Assembly (NCBI GenBank): GCA_963082975.1
Contig: OY720350.1
Span: 36,066,660 to 36,130,659, forward strand
From: Labia minor
Taxonomy: Eukaryota; Arthropoda; Insecta; Dermaptera; Spongiphoridae
Direction of reading: 5' to 3'
DNA: 64,000 bases
The notes below the pieces were generated by a model that did no database searches, was not told the DNA's origin, and saw only the letters and a list, made by a program, of their open reading frames with translations. Positions 11,368 through 23,927 of the stretch are shown here, one piece after another (the first letter of the stretch is position 1; each line of letters opens with the position of its first letter). The position numbers and the translations under genes are program-made.

Positions 11368-12830
11368 CATAACTATCATCTTAATATGGAGATTTCTTCA
11401 TATTGGTTTAAACATTTATTTTCTGGTCTGTTAATATATATCAAATGTTTTTAAGTGTAAAATCCCTTTCAATGACAGTGGTTGATTCAGTATTTAGCTT
11501 TGTTAGAATAAATTTAGTATGGGTGAAATGGTGAGAGTATTATCATCAAAAGACCTTTCTCATTTTCGTACAAATCTTCTTGCAAAACAATTATATGCTC
11601 GGTTAAAGATGTTCCAAATCAAAGCGAATAATTTGAAGTAGAAAATGAATGAATAAAAAGAGTGAAAAAAAAAAAAAATCTCTTGGCAATGTTGTTTGCG
11701 TTTCAAGTGATAAAAAGGACACAACTTTTTAGTTAGGGGGTTTAATAAAATAAAATAAATAAATAAATCCATATAAAACCTACCAACATACATCAAAAGC
11801 TATTTACATTCCGTATTTTTTTTTTAATTTATTCACTAACCTAGTATAATAAAAGATATACTTTAAATGGTTCCTTTAATATGTTTCATTTCTTTTTGTA
11901 CTCTTTTTTTTTGGCTTTTGTTAGATATAAGTTAAATAATAAAGTAAATTGATTTTGGTTAATAAATTTATGTTATACATGTTTGGTATGGAAATATGGT
12001 TTCCTATTGAAAATTTCATGATTTATTAACTGATGTATTCAGTTTCAAAATCATTGAATTTTACAGAGTTATGGAATATATTTCAATGAATTAAAAGGGA
12101 GGGGATATTTTAACATCAAAATGCCTAAAGCCTTATATTATTATAAAAGGATCAATATATAAAGAAGGAAATTTTATAAAACTTGAAAATACATTTTATT
12201 GAGAATAAACTTATCTTTGATAAAAGTTCAATATGAGTGAGATTTTATTTCTTGTAATCAATTGATCGAATAATTAAAAATCACAAAATGATAGGTATTG
12301 ACCAATATTATTTTAAATGCCTAGTGAAAAAAGGATATTAATTAGTTTTATCTTTCTCTTATTATTATTTTGTATTTTCTACTCCAATTATATCATTGTA
12401 ATAAATAAATAATGAAGGTGGTAGGGATTTCTAATTACAAATGTTAATGTGAACATTATTATTTGACACTTGGAAATGAAGTTAAAGTTTGAATAACTAT
12501 TTTTTATTTTAATATTTTTTGTTAATAATAAAAATAAAAAAAAACCTTAATTGCTTAATAACAAAAGTTTAAATGACACTTTTTCATCATTTTGTTTTTA
12601 TAATTTTTTTTATACGTTTCTTTTTTTTTCATTAATATAAAACCTCTTTAAATTATTTTTTTTAAATATTATAAATTCAAATTATATATTGTAATATATA
12701 AATATAAAAATGCATTTTTTATATACATATATTATGATACGGAAATCTAGAAAGTTATTTGTTTGAACACATGGCAGAGAGTATATAAAAGATAACTTTC
12801 TAGAATTATTGTTTAAAAAAAAACAGGGAA
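11368..12830. other. AT-rich unassigned stretch
   Basis: A 39-codon open frame at 11529-11646 (+) has some coding look but no motif. The rest is low-complexity AT-rich DNA with long A and T runs. Confidence 0.35.
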
Positions 12831-13103
12831 ATGCATTCCATCAGGTACCCAGATGATATACCTCTTCGTTACCCAAGAGGGAGTGAGGGGTGGACAATTT
12901 TGCCAAGTGACATAGTAGGGGATGATGACCATCTACATTTTTAAACATTTTTTGATCATTCTTGGATTGAGTGTAAGGGAGGTGACTTCATCAGACCAAG
13001 TAAGAACAACTACAAGGATCGTCGAGTGGAGCGAGGAATTGTGCCTGCCAAGTTAAGACGACATAATACCTTGAGGAAAATATCCAAGAATCATCTTACT
13101 TGA
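12831..13103 (+). pseudogene. Unrecognised coding-like segment with one in-frame stop
   Basis: Starting from ATG, 37 codons read MHSIRYPDDIPLRYPRG.. to DDDHLHF. A TAA at 12942-12944 is followed in the same frame by 52 more open codons, containing SWIECKGGDFIRPSK and KDRRVERGIVPAKLRRH, up to TGA at 13101. Base composition is near-balanced in very AT-rich surroundings. An AG preceded by an A-rich tract lies at 12825-12826 and could be a splice acceptor. I do not recognise the family. It could be a host exon pair, a decayed gene or an unknown transposon piece. Confidence 0.35.
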
Positions 13104-13857
13104 AGTCCCAGTGTTCCCCTAACTCATTATTAATTACAATAACAGATAAGTGGTCGACCATATTTAAATAATTTGCAATTGCTAAATATAAATTAAATTC
13201 CATTTAATTTATATTTCTATTTTTACGGTACCATTCAATTTCATATAATTACTTGTTGTCTATTTTTGTAATATAAATTCTTTTAGTTTATTAAATACAT
13301 AATTTTTAGTTATAGTTTTATATATGCATTTTTAATCTGAACCTATTCAATTTTATCATTCCCTAATCAACCTTCGCGGATTCAAAAACCATTTATTATT
13401 CTAAATTTAACCAGTGCTACCAAATTAATTTAATCTGATTTTCAACCCAATTTTTCGAATAAAATACCTTACCTAAACCCTCCAATATACGACAATATAT
13501 ATAATATAATACAATATAATATATATAACCGGTAAAGATTATAAATAAAAATATTTTAAAATAATGAGTTGATTAATATAATTGATCTTTTAAAATGTTT
13601 ATAAAAATAAAGAATAATAATAAATAAAAATATAAAAAGAAATATTTTAGAAATTACGCTTTTTTAACTGCAACCGAGTATAAACCCTAACCCTTTCAAA
13701 TGTATTTATTTTAATATTTATTTAAGCCTTTTATTGGTTTATAATTACATTTTATATGTTATCATTATTATTATTATATACATATTATACAATATATAAA
13801 AATATTAAAGGTGGAATCAAGGCCCTTCCGGGCATTATCCTAAATTGTCCTTTGTTT
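13104..13857. other. AT-rich unassigned stretch
   Basis: No recognised repeat or coding sequence. Confidence 0.35.
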
Positions 13858-14003
13858 GTCTATTCTTGTCTATTCAACACCCTGCTGTCTTCATTATGTC
13901 GTCTGTCCACCTTAACAGTTGTCTTCCTCTTCTCTTCTTGTCAAGTGGACGCCATATATCATCTCATGTCCTACCTAGATGTCCTGCCCACTTACATTTC
14001 ATA
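13858..14003 (-). pseudogene. LINE RT C-terminal fragment, second family
   Basis: The minus strand gives KWAGHLGRT then WRPLDKKRRGRQLLRWTDDI and MKTAG. This is the common LINE tail pattern (W.GH.AR .. W.P....RGRP..RW.DDI). It differs from the RT carried by H1-H4. Only about 45 codons remain. Confidence 0.6.
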
Positions 14004-14020
14004 GTCTTTATATAATATAT

Positions 14021-14686
14021 TGTTAAAGCCTCTCCCTGATTTAGATTTATTTATTTTAATATCAATTTATTTTTATATAATTCTTATAAGTTTTTTCTTT
14101 TATATATATTTTTTGGTATATTTATATACAAACACGTGGTCGGACTGTTTAGTAGCTAAGTTAACTATGCAAAAAGGATCACGTGATCCCTTATAGCCAA
14201 TCACCTTGGTAAGTTTTGGGCTAAGGGCTTATGCCCTCTGCTTCGGAGAGGTGACTCTCACTTGCTATTTGGACTTGCTATTGTTTTGGCTTTTTAGCTG
14301 TGAATTCGCCATTTTTATACATTTGTTGTTGACCACGTGCTGAGTTATTATTATTGTTATTTTTTTTTGTAAACTTGTTTTGTTTTAGCTGAGCATTAGC
14401 TAGCATTTATTCCTTTTTATTTTTATATTTAATTTGTAAATTCTAAGGATTATCTCCTTTAATTTTTATATCAATTTCACTTTTTATTTTTACTTTATAT
14501 TAAATTTCTTTTCATTAAATATTATAACGTGGCAACGAACCTTTTTCTTTTATTTGTAAAAAAGTGAATCTAATTTTTCCTTTGCAGACTCATATGTTAG
14601 CATCAGATATTTTGATTAATTTAATTTGTTATTATATCTTTCCGATCTTGGTTCTCCAAGGCGAATCGCCTAAGCACTAATAGTCA
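14021..14686. repeat. LTR-like repeat, copy 1
   Basis: About 666 bp beginning TGTTAAAGCCTCTCCCTG and ending GCACTAATAGTCA, repeated at 41804-42409. The TG..CA termini and size suit a solo LTR. A near-perfect palindrome AGGCGAATCGCCT lies 20 bp from the end. No clear target duplication and no retroviral-type coding region is adjacent, so the LTR call is inference. Confidence 0.5.
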
Positions 14687-14900
14687 AACGTACTGCACTC
14701 TGGTGAAATTTATTTCAGGGTTCCTTTCTAATTAATTAAATTTTATTTCCAACCCATTTGAGAATTCTTTTTAACTCCTTCACTAGTGGCACAGGTGATC
14801 CGACAGGCTCAACAATATTTTATTTTGTTTCGGCTTGTCCATATATAAATTAATATTTTTGTTTGTCTATCATGTCTTGGATTCTGACCTGATCTTTCCT
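14687..14900. other. Spacer between LTR-like repeat and HL-B
   Basis: AT-rich. It includes a less AT-rich stretch around 14785-14815 (GGTGATCCGACAGG) that might be part of a retroelement leader, but this is not supported further. Confidence 0.25.
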
Positions 14901-15384
14901 TTTTATCGACCGACGATAGGAAGGGAAGGTATTGTTTTCACAACAAATGTGGAAATTTTTACACGCGCGCGAATCATGCATTTTTATTTAACAAAAAAAA
15001 GTATTTTTAGCATGATATCTGTCCATTGTGTGTTTGTATAGACGTGTATATCTTGAACGGCTAAACGGATTTTGATAAAATTTGGTATATTTACTTTATT
15101 TAGTACCATGAATTCATCAACTTTTGGTGTATAACCGGAAACAAGAAGTTGTAGTTTACAAAGTATTAATTTTATATTCATTGTCGGAAAATATTTCACT
15201 TAAAATGAAGTAGTAATTAATAATTGAGTAATTATTCTAACAATAAAAACCAAGATAATATAATTTAGATTCGAGTTTTAAAAATATTTTTTTTGATACT
15301 TTATATATATATATATAATGTTGTTTGGAAATTAATTTATTTCAAATCGTTAGTCGGTTCTGTGCCTAGTCACAGCTTATATTT
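14901..15384 (+). mobile_element. HL-B copy 2 (long variant, 3' part diverged)
   Basis: Begins TTTTATCGACCGACGATAGG, passes AGTATTTTTAGCATGATATCTGTCC and AAATTTGGTATATTTAC, then the extra block. It ends GTTAGTCGGTTCTGTGCC and a decayed hairpin. The microsatellite is almost absent in this copy. Confidence 0.8.
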
Positions 15385-16415
15385 ACTCCTAAGATGCTTC
15401 TCACAAGGGATCTTTGTGTAGTTTCTAGTCTTTTCATTATTTTTCATGTCAAAGAGACAATGGTTGTGCTTTTAATATATATAGAAATAAATATAATAAT
15501 ACATTTATATTTTATGAAGATACAAAATAAATTTAGAAAAAATTAAATAGTATGCAAAAACAATTCTATGGCATTAACCTTTTTAGAATAATAAGCACAA
15601 ACACACACGTTCAATTGCAAAATATAAAAATGGTTCAAATAAGCTTTTCAATTGGATAATATCCTAAAAAAAAAACTTATGGAGTTCGCATTTATTTTTA
15701 AAAAAATATGTTTATAAAAATAATTATACAAGCACAGATTGCTTTTGAGTTTGTTGTATTTGTATTTGTATTTTCTACTTTATTTATTTCTGAAATGTTT
15801 AGATATACAGCTATTAATGATATGTTCTTATCTTTGAGTGTTGATAGTGCATCTATTATAAATAAACAACATTCAATGATACAATTCAAGGGAGTCATTA
15901 AAAGTTGGCTGGGAATTTAAACATCAAAGAAGGTTATTTGATGGGATATTCTTTTTTAATTCATTTCCATGTTGAAGATCAATTATCACGGTAAAACAAC
16001 CAACTGTCAACGAAACTAACAAACCAACATACTCAACAACAATAACAACCATTCATTAATTATCATTTCTTCAAATTTTTTTGTTTTTGTTTTTTTTTTT
16101 TCATTAATTAGAAGGGGTTTTTATTAAAGTGAATATGAAGTGAAAATAAATTATAAATATACTTCTATTCTATAAAAGATATGAAAAATTTAACTGAATT
16201 ATATATTTATATATGCTAAGAAGATTTTATAATTTAAGAGAAGGATTTTCAAAAAAATTTATCTGGAAAATTTCAAATTTCTACATGTGTAATATATATA
16301 TATATATATGAAAAACAAAATTAGAATCCTTTTTTAATTCCTTTCGCTATTTCTCTTCGTTTTATTTTCTCCTCTTGTTTCCTTCTAATAGTTAAAGAAG
16401 ACGTTTTGTGGAAGG
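15385..16415. other. AT-rich unassigned stretch
   Basis: Overlapping short frames on both strands at 15698-15920 are AT-biased and motif-free. The rest is low complexity. Nothing is assigned. Confidence 0.4.
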
Positions 16416-16419
16416 GTTG

Positions 16420-16620
16420 AGGTGTAATAGCAAGTAGGACGACCCTATGTCCTTAAGGAGCGTCAAAAGAAGCTCGAGAGACCCAGGTTCGTTTCCGTGT
16501 GGACTTTTGAGAGTTTTCCAGGCGCGAATAAACTTGGAGGCCGAATTAAAGATAACCTCTCGTGCATTTCACTAGTAACCATTTCTTCTTTTTCTTCTTC
16601 TTCCTTCTTTTACTTCTTCT
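16420..16620 (+). repeat. Possible tRNA-derived SINE
   Basis: A stretch from TAGCAAGTAGGACG (A-box-like) through CCTTAAGGAGC to AGGTTCGTTTCC (B-box-like) looks like a degenerate tRNA with a long variable arm, perhaps tRNA-Leu-related. It is followed by a GC-richer body and a TTCTTCTT-rich tract. Only one copy is in the window, so the call is weak. Confidence 0.35.
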
Positions 16621-17233
16621 CCTTTCCCGTTTCTGATTTTTATTCTATTCTTACCCGCTGACAATGCCATTTGTATTCTTCTTTTTCCCAATTGTGGATC
16701 GCTAAGTTCAATGGGTTGCTGTGGGGGTGGGATAAGGGGGAATAATAGAAAGATAGAAAGAACAGGTTAACATTTGTATTTGGAAAAGCAATAATTTTTT
16801 TTTTCAAAAGAAAGATAAGACTTTATTTAACGATAATTTAAGTTGATATATCTATATGGTTAAATATATAATAAATTATATTATAAAATGTTAATTGAGG
16901 GAGTTAAATAAATGAATTGAAAAGGAATTTATAAAAGGGAAAGAGGTTTGGATTTTAATATTTATTGTTTATGAGTTAACAGAAATAAAATTTAAAAAAA
17001 TGTAAAAATCATTTTTATTTTCATTCTTTGATGTGATTATGAAATCAAAAATCAAAGAAAATATTAGATGAAGTTGGTAGAAGTTTAATAAAATAAACTG
17101 TTTGTAAATTTATTTATAGATTAGAAGAAATTCTATTTAATATAATATTTATCCATATAAAAGAGGGTTTAAGGGATAGATATCAAATCAAGACATATTA
17201 AAAAATTCAAATTAATTTCAAATTAATAAATGA
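16621..17233. other. AT-rich unassigned stretch
   Basis: No recognised sequence. Confidence 0.3.
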
Positions 17234-18600
17234 AATAAGATGACCTGTGGCCAGTAGCGAACCTAGGGGGGGGGGGGTGCGATCCGCACCGGGCGGCACT
17301 CATCTTGGGGCGGCATTTTTTATATTTAGTTTTAGTTGTAAAAAGCAACTTATTCATTTCATATTTATTTTTTTTCTTTCTTGAATAATAAACATTATAA
17401 TGATTTATATAAGTTTACTATTTGATTTATATAAATTATGATTAACTATATGATTTCGAATATTATTCCTCGGTGTAATAAATGCATTTTAGTGTAAATT
17501 ATGAATTCTAATTCCAAGAACAGGATAATAATTTTATTTTATTGTATTCATTAAAATTCGTTGAATTCGTAAACGCATCTTTACGATTTTGTTAGGCAAT
17601 TTTTCCTTACTAAAATTTTTTGATATCAGTTTATAAATGTCATTTCTTTTGAAAAGTTTATATGATTACTTTGAAGTGATATACCAATATTTTTTTAAAT
17701 CATCGATTTTTCTTTTGAAAAGCAGGGCCGGCGGAAAAAATATAAATATAAATTTTGGGAGCATTATACAAGATTTTTCTAGTATGAAAGCTAGAAGAGT
17801 AAATATTATATTAATATGTTTACGAGTACATACAAATATGTGTAAAAAAATTTGCTCTGTGTATTAATTAATATTGATTAAATAACTTAATAATTTATTT
17901 ATGTGTATTAATTTATAAAAACCACTATTTGATTGACTTATAATAAAAAGGGCGGCAAACTGGAGATCGCCCCGGTCGGCATAAGTTCTAGGTACGCCAA
18001 TGCCTGTGGCCAGGCGCAGAACCGACCGACGGTTTGAAGTAAATTAATTTCCAGCTACAGAAACAATTTCAAATAATTTAAATGTATCTATTAATGCAAT
18101 AAAAACAGATATGGATATAACATAAATATTTTTAATTTTATTTTATTTGTAATATATACCAGGCTGTGACGTCATGAAAGGCTGGGTGACGTCATGTAAT
18201 TTTAAATTAAGAAAAAACTAATGAAGATGATTTTCCCGAGGATAAAACCAATACAAAGTGCATGATTTGTGGAGATATATAAAAAAATCTCCTCGTGTGA
18301 AATTTGGTGTGAAAATAACCCTTTCCTTCCTATCGTCGATTGGCAATACTACCACTTCTGGTTTCCCGATTTGCACCAAAAGTTGATCAATTCATCATAC
18401 TGATACATTAAGCAAATATAGCAAATTTCATCAAAATCCCTCGAGCCGTTCAAGCTGTACACATCTATGGACAGACATCATGCTAAAAATACTTTTTTCG
18501 TTTAAGAAAATGCATGATTCGTGGAGATATGTAAAAATCTCCACATGTGAAATTTGGTGTGAAACAATACCTCCCTTACTATCGTCGGTCGGTAATAAAA
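17234..18600 (-). mobile_element. HL-B copy 3, split by a hAT element
   Basis: The left end AATAAGATGACCTGTGGC (17234-17251) is separated from the body (18003-18600) by a 751-bp hAT insertion. The body then runs to ATCGTCGGTCGGTAA. The AAATTTGGTGTGAAA and GACGTCATGAAAGG landmarks of HL-B are present. Confidence 0.85.
17252..18002. mobile_element. Non-autonomous hAT element in HL-B copy 3
   Basis: Termini CAGTAGCGAACCTAG and (reverse complement) CATTGGCGTACCTAG match at 11 of 15 positions. Target duplication CCTGTGGC lies at 17244-17251 and 18003-18010. GGGCGGC motifs sit near both ends, after a 12-base G run at the left. The interior is AT-rich with no transposase. The insertion point is inside the hairpin (CCTG-TGGC-CAGG) of the host element. 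Confidence 0.85.
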
Positions 18601-18711
18601 ATAATGGGTGTCTAAAATGTGCTAAAGAGGCTAAGATCAGGATGACCAATATAATAAAAAATAAATACATGCATTACTTATATCGTGAAACCAGTCTAGA
18701 TCTAGAAATTA

Positions 18712-19572
18712 TTGAGTGAGTGCAAAGGTTCGTGCGGAGTTTGTGAGTAAAAGTCACGCAGTGATTAAGCAAACAAAAATCTTTATTCAATCAATAATAT
18801 ACTCTCCATCGTTTTCTATAATCTTTTCCCAACGTTCTGACAATATACGGATGCCTCAATCATAAAAACTGCGCGGTTTAGATTCGAAGAACGAAGAGAC
18901 GCCGTTTTTTAAGGCCTCCATTTTAATAATTTTGCAATGACTGGAACAAGTGATAGACAGATGGTGCGATATTAGGAGAATACGGTGGATGTGTTAAGAC
19001 ATCCCATTTCAGGTTCTTCAGTTTGAGCAGCGTCTTTTTCGAAACGTGTGGTCTGGCGTTGTCGTGATGAAAGACAACTCCCTTGCGATTTGACAAAATC
19101 GGACGTTTCTCTTTTATTTTTCGATTCAGAATGGTTAAATGGCGACAGTACTTGTCCGAATCAATCGTTTCGCCAAATAGATTATGCCAAACAGAGAACA
19201 TCTCCTTCATCGGGTGCAAACTGGACCTTGGCATTGCATCACCATGCTCACCTGACAGTTTCCAGTTCGTTTAGCTGGTGCTTGATCCTGATAAACATTC
19301 TGAATGTTTTTTTACGGCTGCGGCAACGTAATTTATTCCCTTCCGAAACTGGTAAAGCATAACATGCTGTAAATGCACCTTATCGATACGTATTTTAAAA
19401 GTGATATTTCTCGAAGCAGTTTGTATGGAAAGAAATGATTTTTTTTTTATAAAAGCTGAAGACGTCACCTTTATAACGTTATATAATATGTAGAAGGAAG
19501 TATTCATGACAAAACTACAATGCTTGTAACTCCATCTATTGAAACTCCGCACGAACTTTTGCACTGACCTAA
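18712..19572 (-). mobile_element. Mariner element, internally deleted
   Basis: Terminal repeats of about 31 bp match, with AGTGCAAAGGTTCGTGCGG at left and its near-complement at right. TA flanks are present on both sides (18710-18711 and 19573-19574). The 861-bp length is short of the usual ~1.3 kb because the middle of the transposase is missing. Confidence 0.85.
18780..19564 (-). pseudogene. Mariner transposase, deleted and mutated
   Basis: The N-terminal helix-turn-helix region is present (KVHLQHVMLYQFRKGIN) but the segment with the first catalytic Asp is deleted. One in-frame stop at 19271 separates it from the catalytic C-terminal part. There GVVFHHDNARPH supplies the second Asp and HPPYSPNIAPSVYHLF has Val where the third Asp should be, exactly 35 residues on. 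A frameshift near 18930 precedes FFESKPRSFYD. It cannot encode active enzyme. Confidence 0.85.
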
Positions 19573-19574
19573 TA

Positions 19575-21030
19575 TATTTTTCTTATGTAGAATAAAGATA
19601 AAGAATTCAGGATGGTCAGTACATTATTCCATCAAATGGAAAGATGAGTTAAGATCTAGTCTTAAACCGGGTGATGACGCAAACCCTCACTTGTTTCCAA
19701 TCCATTGTTGAAAAAGAGTCTACAAATGTGGTATTCATTCAACATATCTGGTGAGTAACTAAAATTAATTAAATAAAAATGCAACACAACCAAACTTCTT
19801 TTTTCATGTTCTTTGAGATATTGGATAAATAGATAACTATTTGAAAAATTTAATCATTCAAAGCAAAATTCCATAAAGTGGAATTGTTTTTAATTAAATG
19901 TTGTGATTCTTTCAATTGTATAATCCTCAAAGGCGATTAAATATTTGTTATTTATTTATTTATTTAGAGAAACAATCTATGGAATTTTTAATTATTTTTC
20001 ATTTTTCTTGAATTTGGCTATTTTAAATAAACATATCTTACAATAGTGATTTTTACTGATTGATTATAAAATATTTTTTTTTAAATTTACTTTAATCTTT
20101 TAATAAATTGAAATAAATGAAAATAGCATAATCTGTATTTATTTTTATTTTTTTGTTGTTGTTTTTGCAAATAATAATATTAATAGGATTTTAATAATAT
20201 AAATTCAACCAAATGTTAAATAAATAAAGGCAATGCAGGCATGTAATCTGAATCCGTCAGATTAACATTAAACAATAATAATAAATGAAGTGGTTGTTCC
20301 AATCAGGTGACATGAATATTAGACAGATTTCTAAAAAAACATAAGTATATATAACTTATTTATTTGTATTTAGAGATACTTTTATTATAGTTTTGGTGAG
20401 ATGTATGCTGGAAACATTTTGATTTATTTAAAATTCTTTAATTTTAAATAAATATGAACTTGGGGAGCTCCGACCCCCAAGTTCAGTGGACCGATATCAA
20501 CTAATTTTTTGTTAATTGTTTTTTTTAAAAAAATAAAAAAAAACTTAATAAAGAAATTGATTTTAAATCATTTCTTAATGGGAAAAGACTTATTCAAGGA
20601 TTAAATTTCAGATTATAGAATTTCAATTTATAGAAAATCTCAAAAAAGAAAAAATATCCTAATGAAATAAATACTGATTCTTGATTGGTAAAATTTAATA
20701 AAAATGTTTCTGCCACAATAAAATAGCTTACATAAATTACTTTTGATTTAGTTTAACAAGTCACCATACATAGGAACCCAATTTTTGTTTCTCTGGCTAA
20801 ATGTTTACGGTCAAAAATAGAGAGAGAATGAAATAATAATTTAATCAAAAAGAGATTATTAATAATATTATCATTTTTGTTATCATAGATAAAAGCGATG
20901 ATTTTTTTCTGACTTTGTTTTTGTATTTTTTGTAGATCTATGTAGATATATATATATATATATATAAATAGATTAAAAGACAATAGGATATTGTCTTCTA
21001 TTTGACAAAGGATTCATTTTTCCAAAATAT

Positions 21031-21064
<34 letters not shown>

Positions 21065-21858
21065 ATATTAATATTTGAACATAAGAAATTGAAATTCACT
21101 TTTAGAAAAAATTTTATATCGATATATTATAAATAGAGAATGATTGGATTTCCAATGCCTTTCACGTGCTCGCATTTTGCTCTTTGAAAAACAACCCTCA
21201 GGTCATTTAACTCGATATTGTTCTTTTTCTTTTCATATAAATTTTGTTTTTTGTTTTTTTTTGTTCAAATCTACATTATATAGTTATTTAGTTAAAATTA
21301 GGTGGGTATTATTAGTAGTATCCTTATTATTTAAATGTTCTGAACATTATTATTGATTAATTTACAATTTCTTAAGAAAACCAAATTATTTATTTTGTAA
21401 AAATTAACTGATCTGCATATTAACCATTCAAAATTATCAAAATTTCCAAAATTTTACAAATAAATTATTATTATTCAATTATTCTTTTTTTGAATAATTA
21501 AACTAAATACGATCTCTTAACAAAAGTATGTCTCAACAAAATTATCAGGATTTCAAATTAGATTAAAAAATAAAAGCGACTTATATGGTGTTTTAGTTTA
21601 TCAATGGAAGGGAACTTTACTTACTACTTAAAAAATGAAACAATCATATCTAAATACATAATAATCTTTTTTTTTGAAATTTAAATTTATATTTATGAAA
21701 TCAAATTAATTTTAAATTAAGATTAAATAATATTTTAATAATATATAATTCAATATTTAAAATTGCTACATATCTTAAACTGAATGCATTAACATCTTTG
21801 ATCACAAGACACAAAACATATTATATCGGTTGATCTTTTTATATATATTTAATTATAA
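19575..21858. other. AT-rich unassigned stretch
   Basis: No coding sequence recognised. Contains TA microsatellites at 20945-20965 and 21030-21060 and one GC-rich hairpin, listed separately. A short less AT-rich stretch lies at 19610-19740. Confidence 0.45.
20456..20484. other. Perfect 10-bp-stem hairpin
   Basis: GAACTTGGGG and CCCCAAGTTC flank a 9-nt loop. It is isolated in AT-rich DNA with T/A runs downstream. It might be a relic of a transposon end; its role is unknown. Confidence 0.5.
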
Positions 21859-22109
21859 CTAGCTGCTCCGAGCGCCTTCGGCGCTCTTCACACCTAGACG
21901 GGGGCTCCGCCCCCTGTACCCCCGAGTGATACATAGTATTTGGTTGAAAGTCTGTATGTAAAAGATTTTCATCCATTTTGTTTCAATCAGTATAAGTAGA
22001 TAAGACATGTATTTGTTTTCTTGTAAAATATATCTAATCCAAAACATACCTGTTAAAAAGGAGGAGTTATTTGTTTGCCTAAAAAAGGGTTCAAATCCAT
22101 CCCAATGCC

Positions 22110-22840
22110 AAGTTTAGATGCACTTGTTTGTTAATTATCATCCCATGTCCCTTCCTTCATTGTCCACCCACCTTGGTCCTTGGTCTTCCACCGGATGTTT
22201 CCCAATCGGTTTCTCCCAATTTCTAGTTTCTCCAATTCCAACCACGTCCCCTTCCCATCCCAGCCTTCTTGATTTTATAACCTTAACTATATCTGGACAT
22301 TATTTCTCGTTATGCCATCTCCGCCATCCCTCTGTGACCTCATCTTCTTTTGGCCTATAAATGCTGCGAACAATATTAATCTCACAAATACTCCAAATCT
22401 ACTCTCGTCTCCCAGAGTCATCGATAGGGTGACCAAACGTCCCGTCTTTAGGTGCTCTGTCCCAAAAGAGTCTTCGGGACACCCTACTGTTTTTTCAATA
22501 TTTAGGACATTTCGTAATTATTTTTTCAAAATTTTTTCAATTTAGTTCTAAAAATAAAGGTATACCGTTTGTCCCGGTTTGGTGTTTTCATCGATCAACA
22601 TGAAAAATAATTGTTTTATATATTTTAATTTTGATCCTCTTTGATGAGATAAGCCCCTTTACTGCATAATAACAGGCGTTACACAATTACAACGTCGATT
22701 TAAATTCTTTTCGAATATTATTATCCTTCGTGATTAGAGATCTTAAGTATTTAAATATTTATACTTTTTCAAATTCTACATTTTGTATGTTAATTGTATA
22801 TAAGTCGTATCCGTATCATAATTCTTGAATTTTTTTGTTT
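22110..22840 (-). pseudogene. LINE RT fragment in H2
   Basis: Reverse-strand frames give the DESRFGVFVRLILFAAFMGQ-type block and the SPLGRPRWVDN-type tail. A part nearer 22600-22840 is homologous to 1800-1960 of H1. It is interrupted at 22426-22587 by a MITE. Decayed. Confidence 0.65.
22426..22587. mobile_element. 162-bp hAT-type MITE
   Basis: The ends AGGGTGACCAAACGTCCCG and (reverse complement) AAACACCAAACCGGGACA share an ACCAAAC core. The 8-bp target duplication TCATCGAT is at 22418-22425 and 22588-22595. It sits inside the RT fragment of H2. Confidence 0.75.
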
Positions 22841-23046
22841 AATTACATTTCGGTTGATTTTTGCCCAATTTCTCTAATTACATGTCTCCTCTTCCAGTCC
22901 AATTCATTTACCTGGCTTAAGAAATTTTTTAAAATTTTAAACAGAGGGAGAGAGAGAGGTTCTAATTATATATATATATCTGTTTCTATGACAACAAAAA
23001 AGTAAACAAATTACATACATTACAAATACTCTCCTTTATATATATT

Positions 23047-23350
23047 TCTGGAAAATGGAACACCCGCAGCTCAGCTCAGGAGTTACCTAAGATTCTAATT
23101 TCTTTTTTATTTTTCATCATTTGAGGTACCCTTCACCTCAGAAAAATTTGGTTACCTTACTCCTTGTAGTTTAGGCTCTGGAGTTTTTTGCGTACAGACG
23201 GACACTATCGTATTAAATATATAGATATTTAAATGGGTAATTGCATTAATATTGTATTTTTAATTTATAAATATTTATCTCTATGTTATTATTATTGAAC
23301 TGAAAAGTTCTTAGCCTCAGCAACCAATCCTTACAATGATAATATAATTA
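23047..23350. other. Unassigned spacer
   Basis: AT-rich with a less AT-rich stretch at 23050-23200. No recognised family. Confidence 0.3.

Positions 23351-23925
<575 letters not shown>

Positions 23926-23927
<2 letters not shown>

Larger units (their letters stand above)
21859..23046 (-). mobile_element. Helitron H2 carrying LINE RT remnants
   Basis: On the minus strand the 3' end has GGGGGC-GGA-GCCCCC, then GAGCGCC-GAA-GGCGCTC, then CAGCTAG at 21859-21865 followed by T. The 5' end near 23046 reads ATATATATAAAGGAGAG and TTTGTTTACTTTTTTGTTG as in H1, though the terminal TC is not clear. The body holds the RT tail and is split by a hAT MITE. Confidence 0.6.

Noticed and set aside
11096-11372. 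Overlapping frames on both strands
   Set aside because: Both lie in HL-B and the hAT MITE end; similar frames recur in every HL-B copy without conservation of codons.
13676-13700. Telomere-like CCCTAA units
   Set aside because: Only two units are present, which is chance level.
16420-16500. Functional tRNA gene
   Set aside because: Boxes are degenerate and acceptor-stem pairing is not convincing; at most a SINE head.
18431-18719. Overlapping frames on both strands
   Set aside because: HL-B sequence again, not coding.
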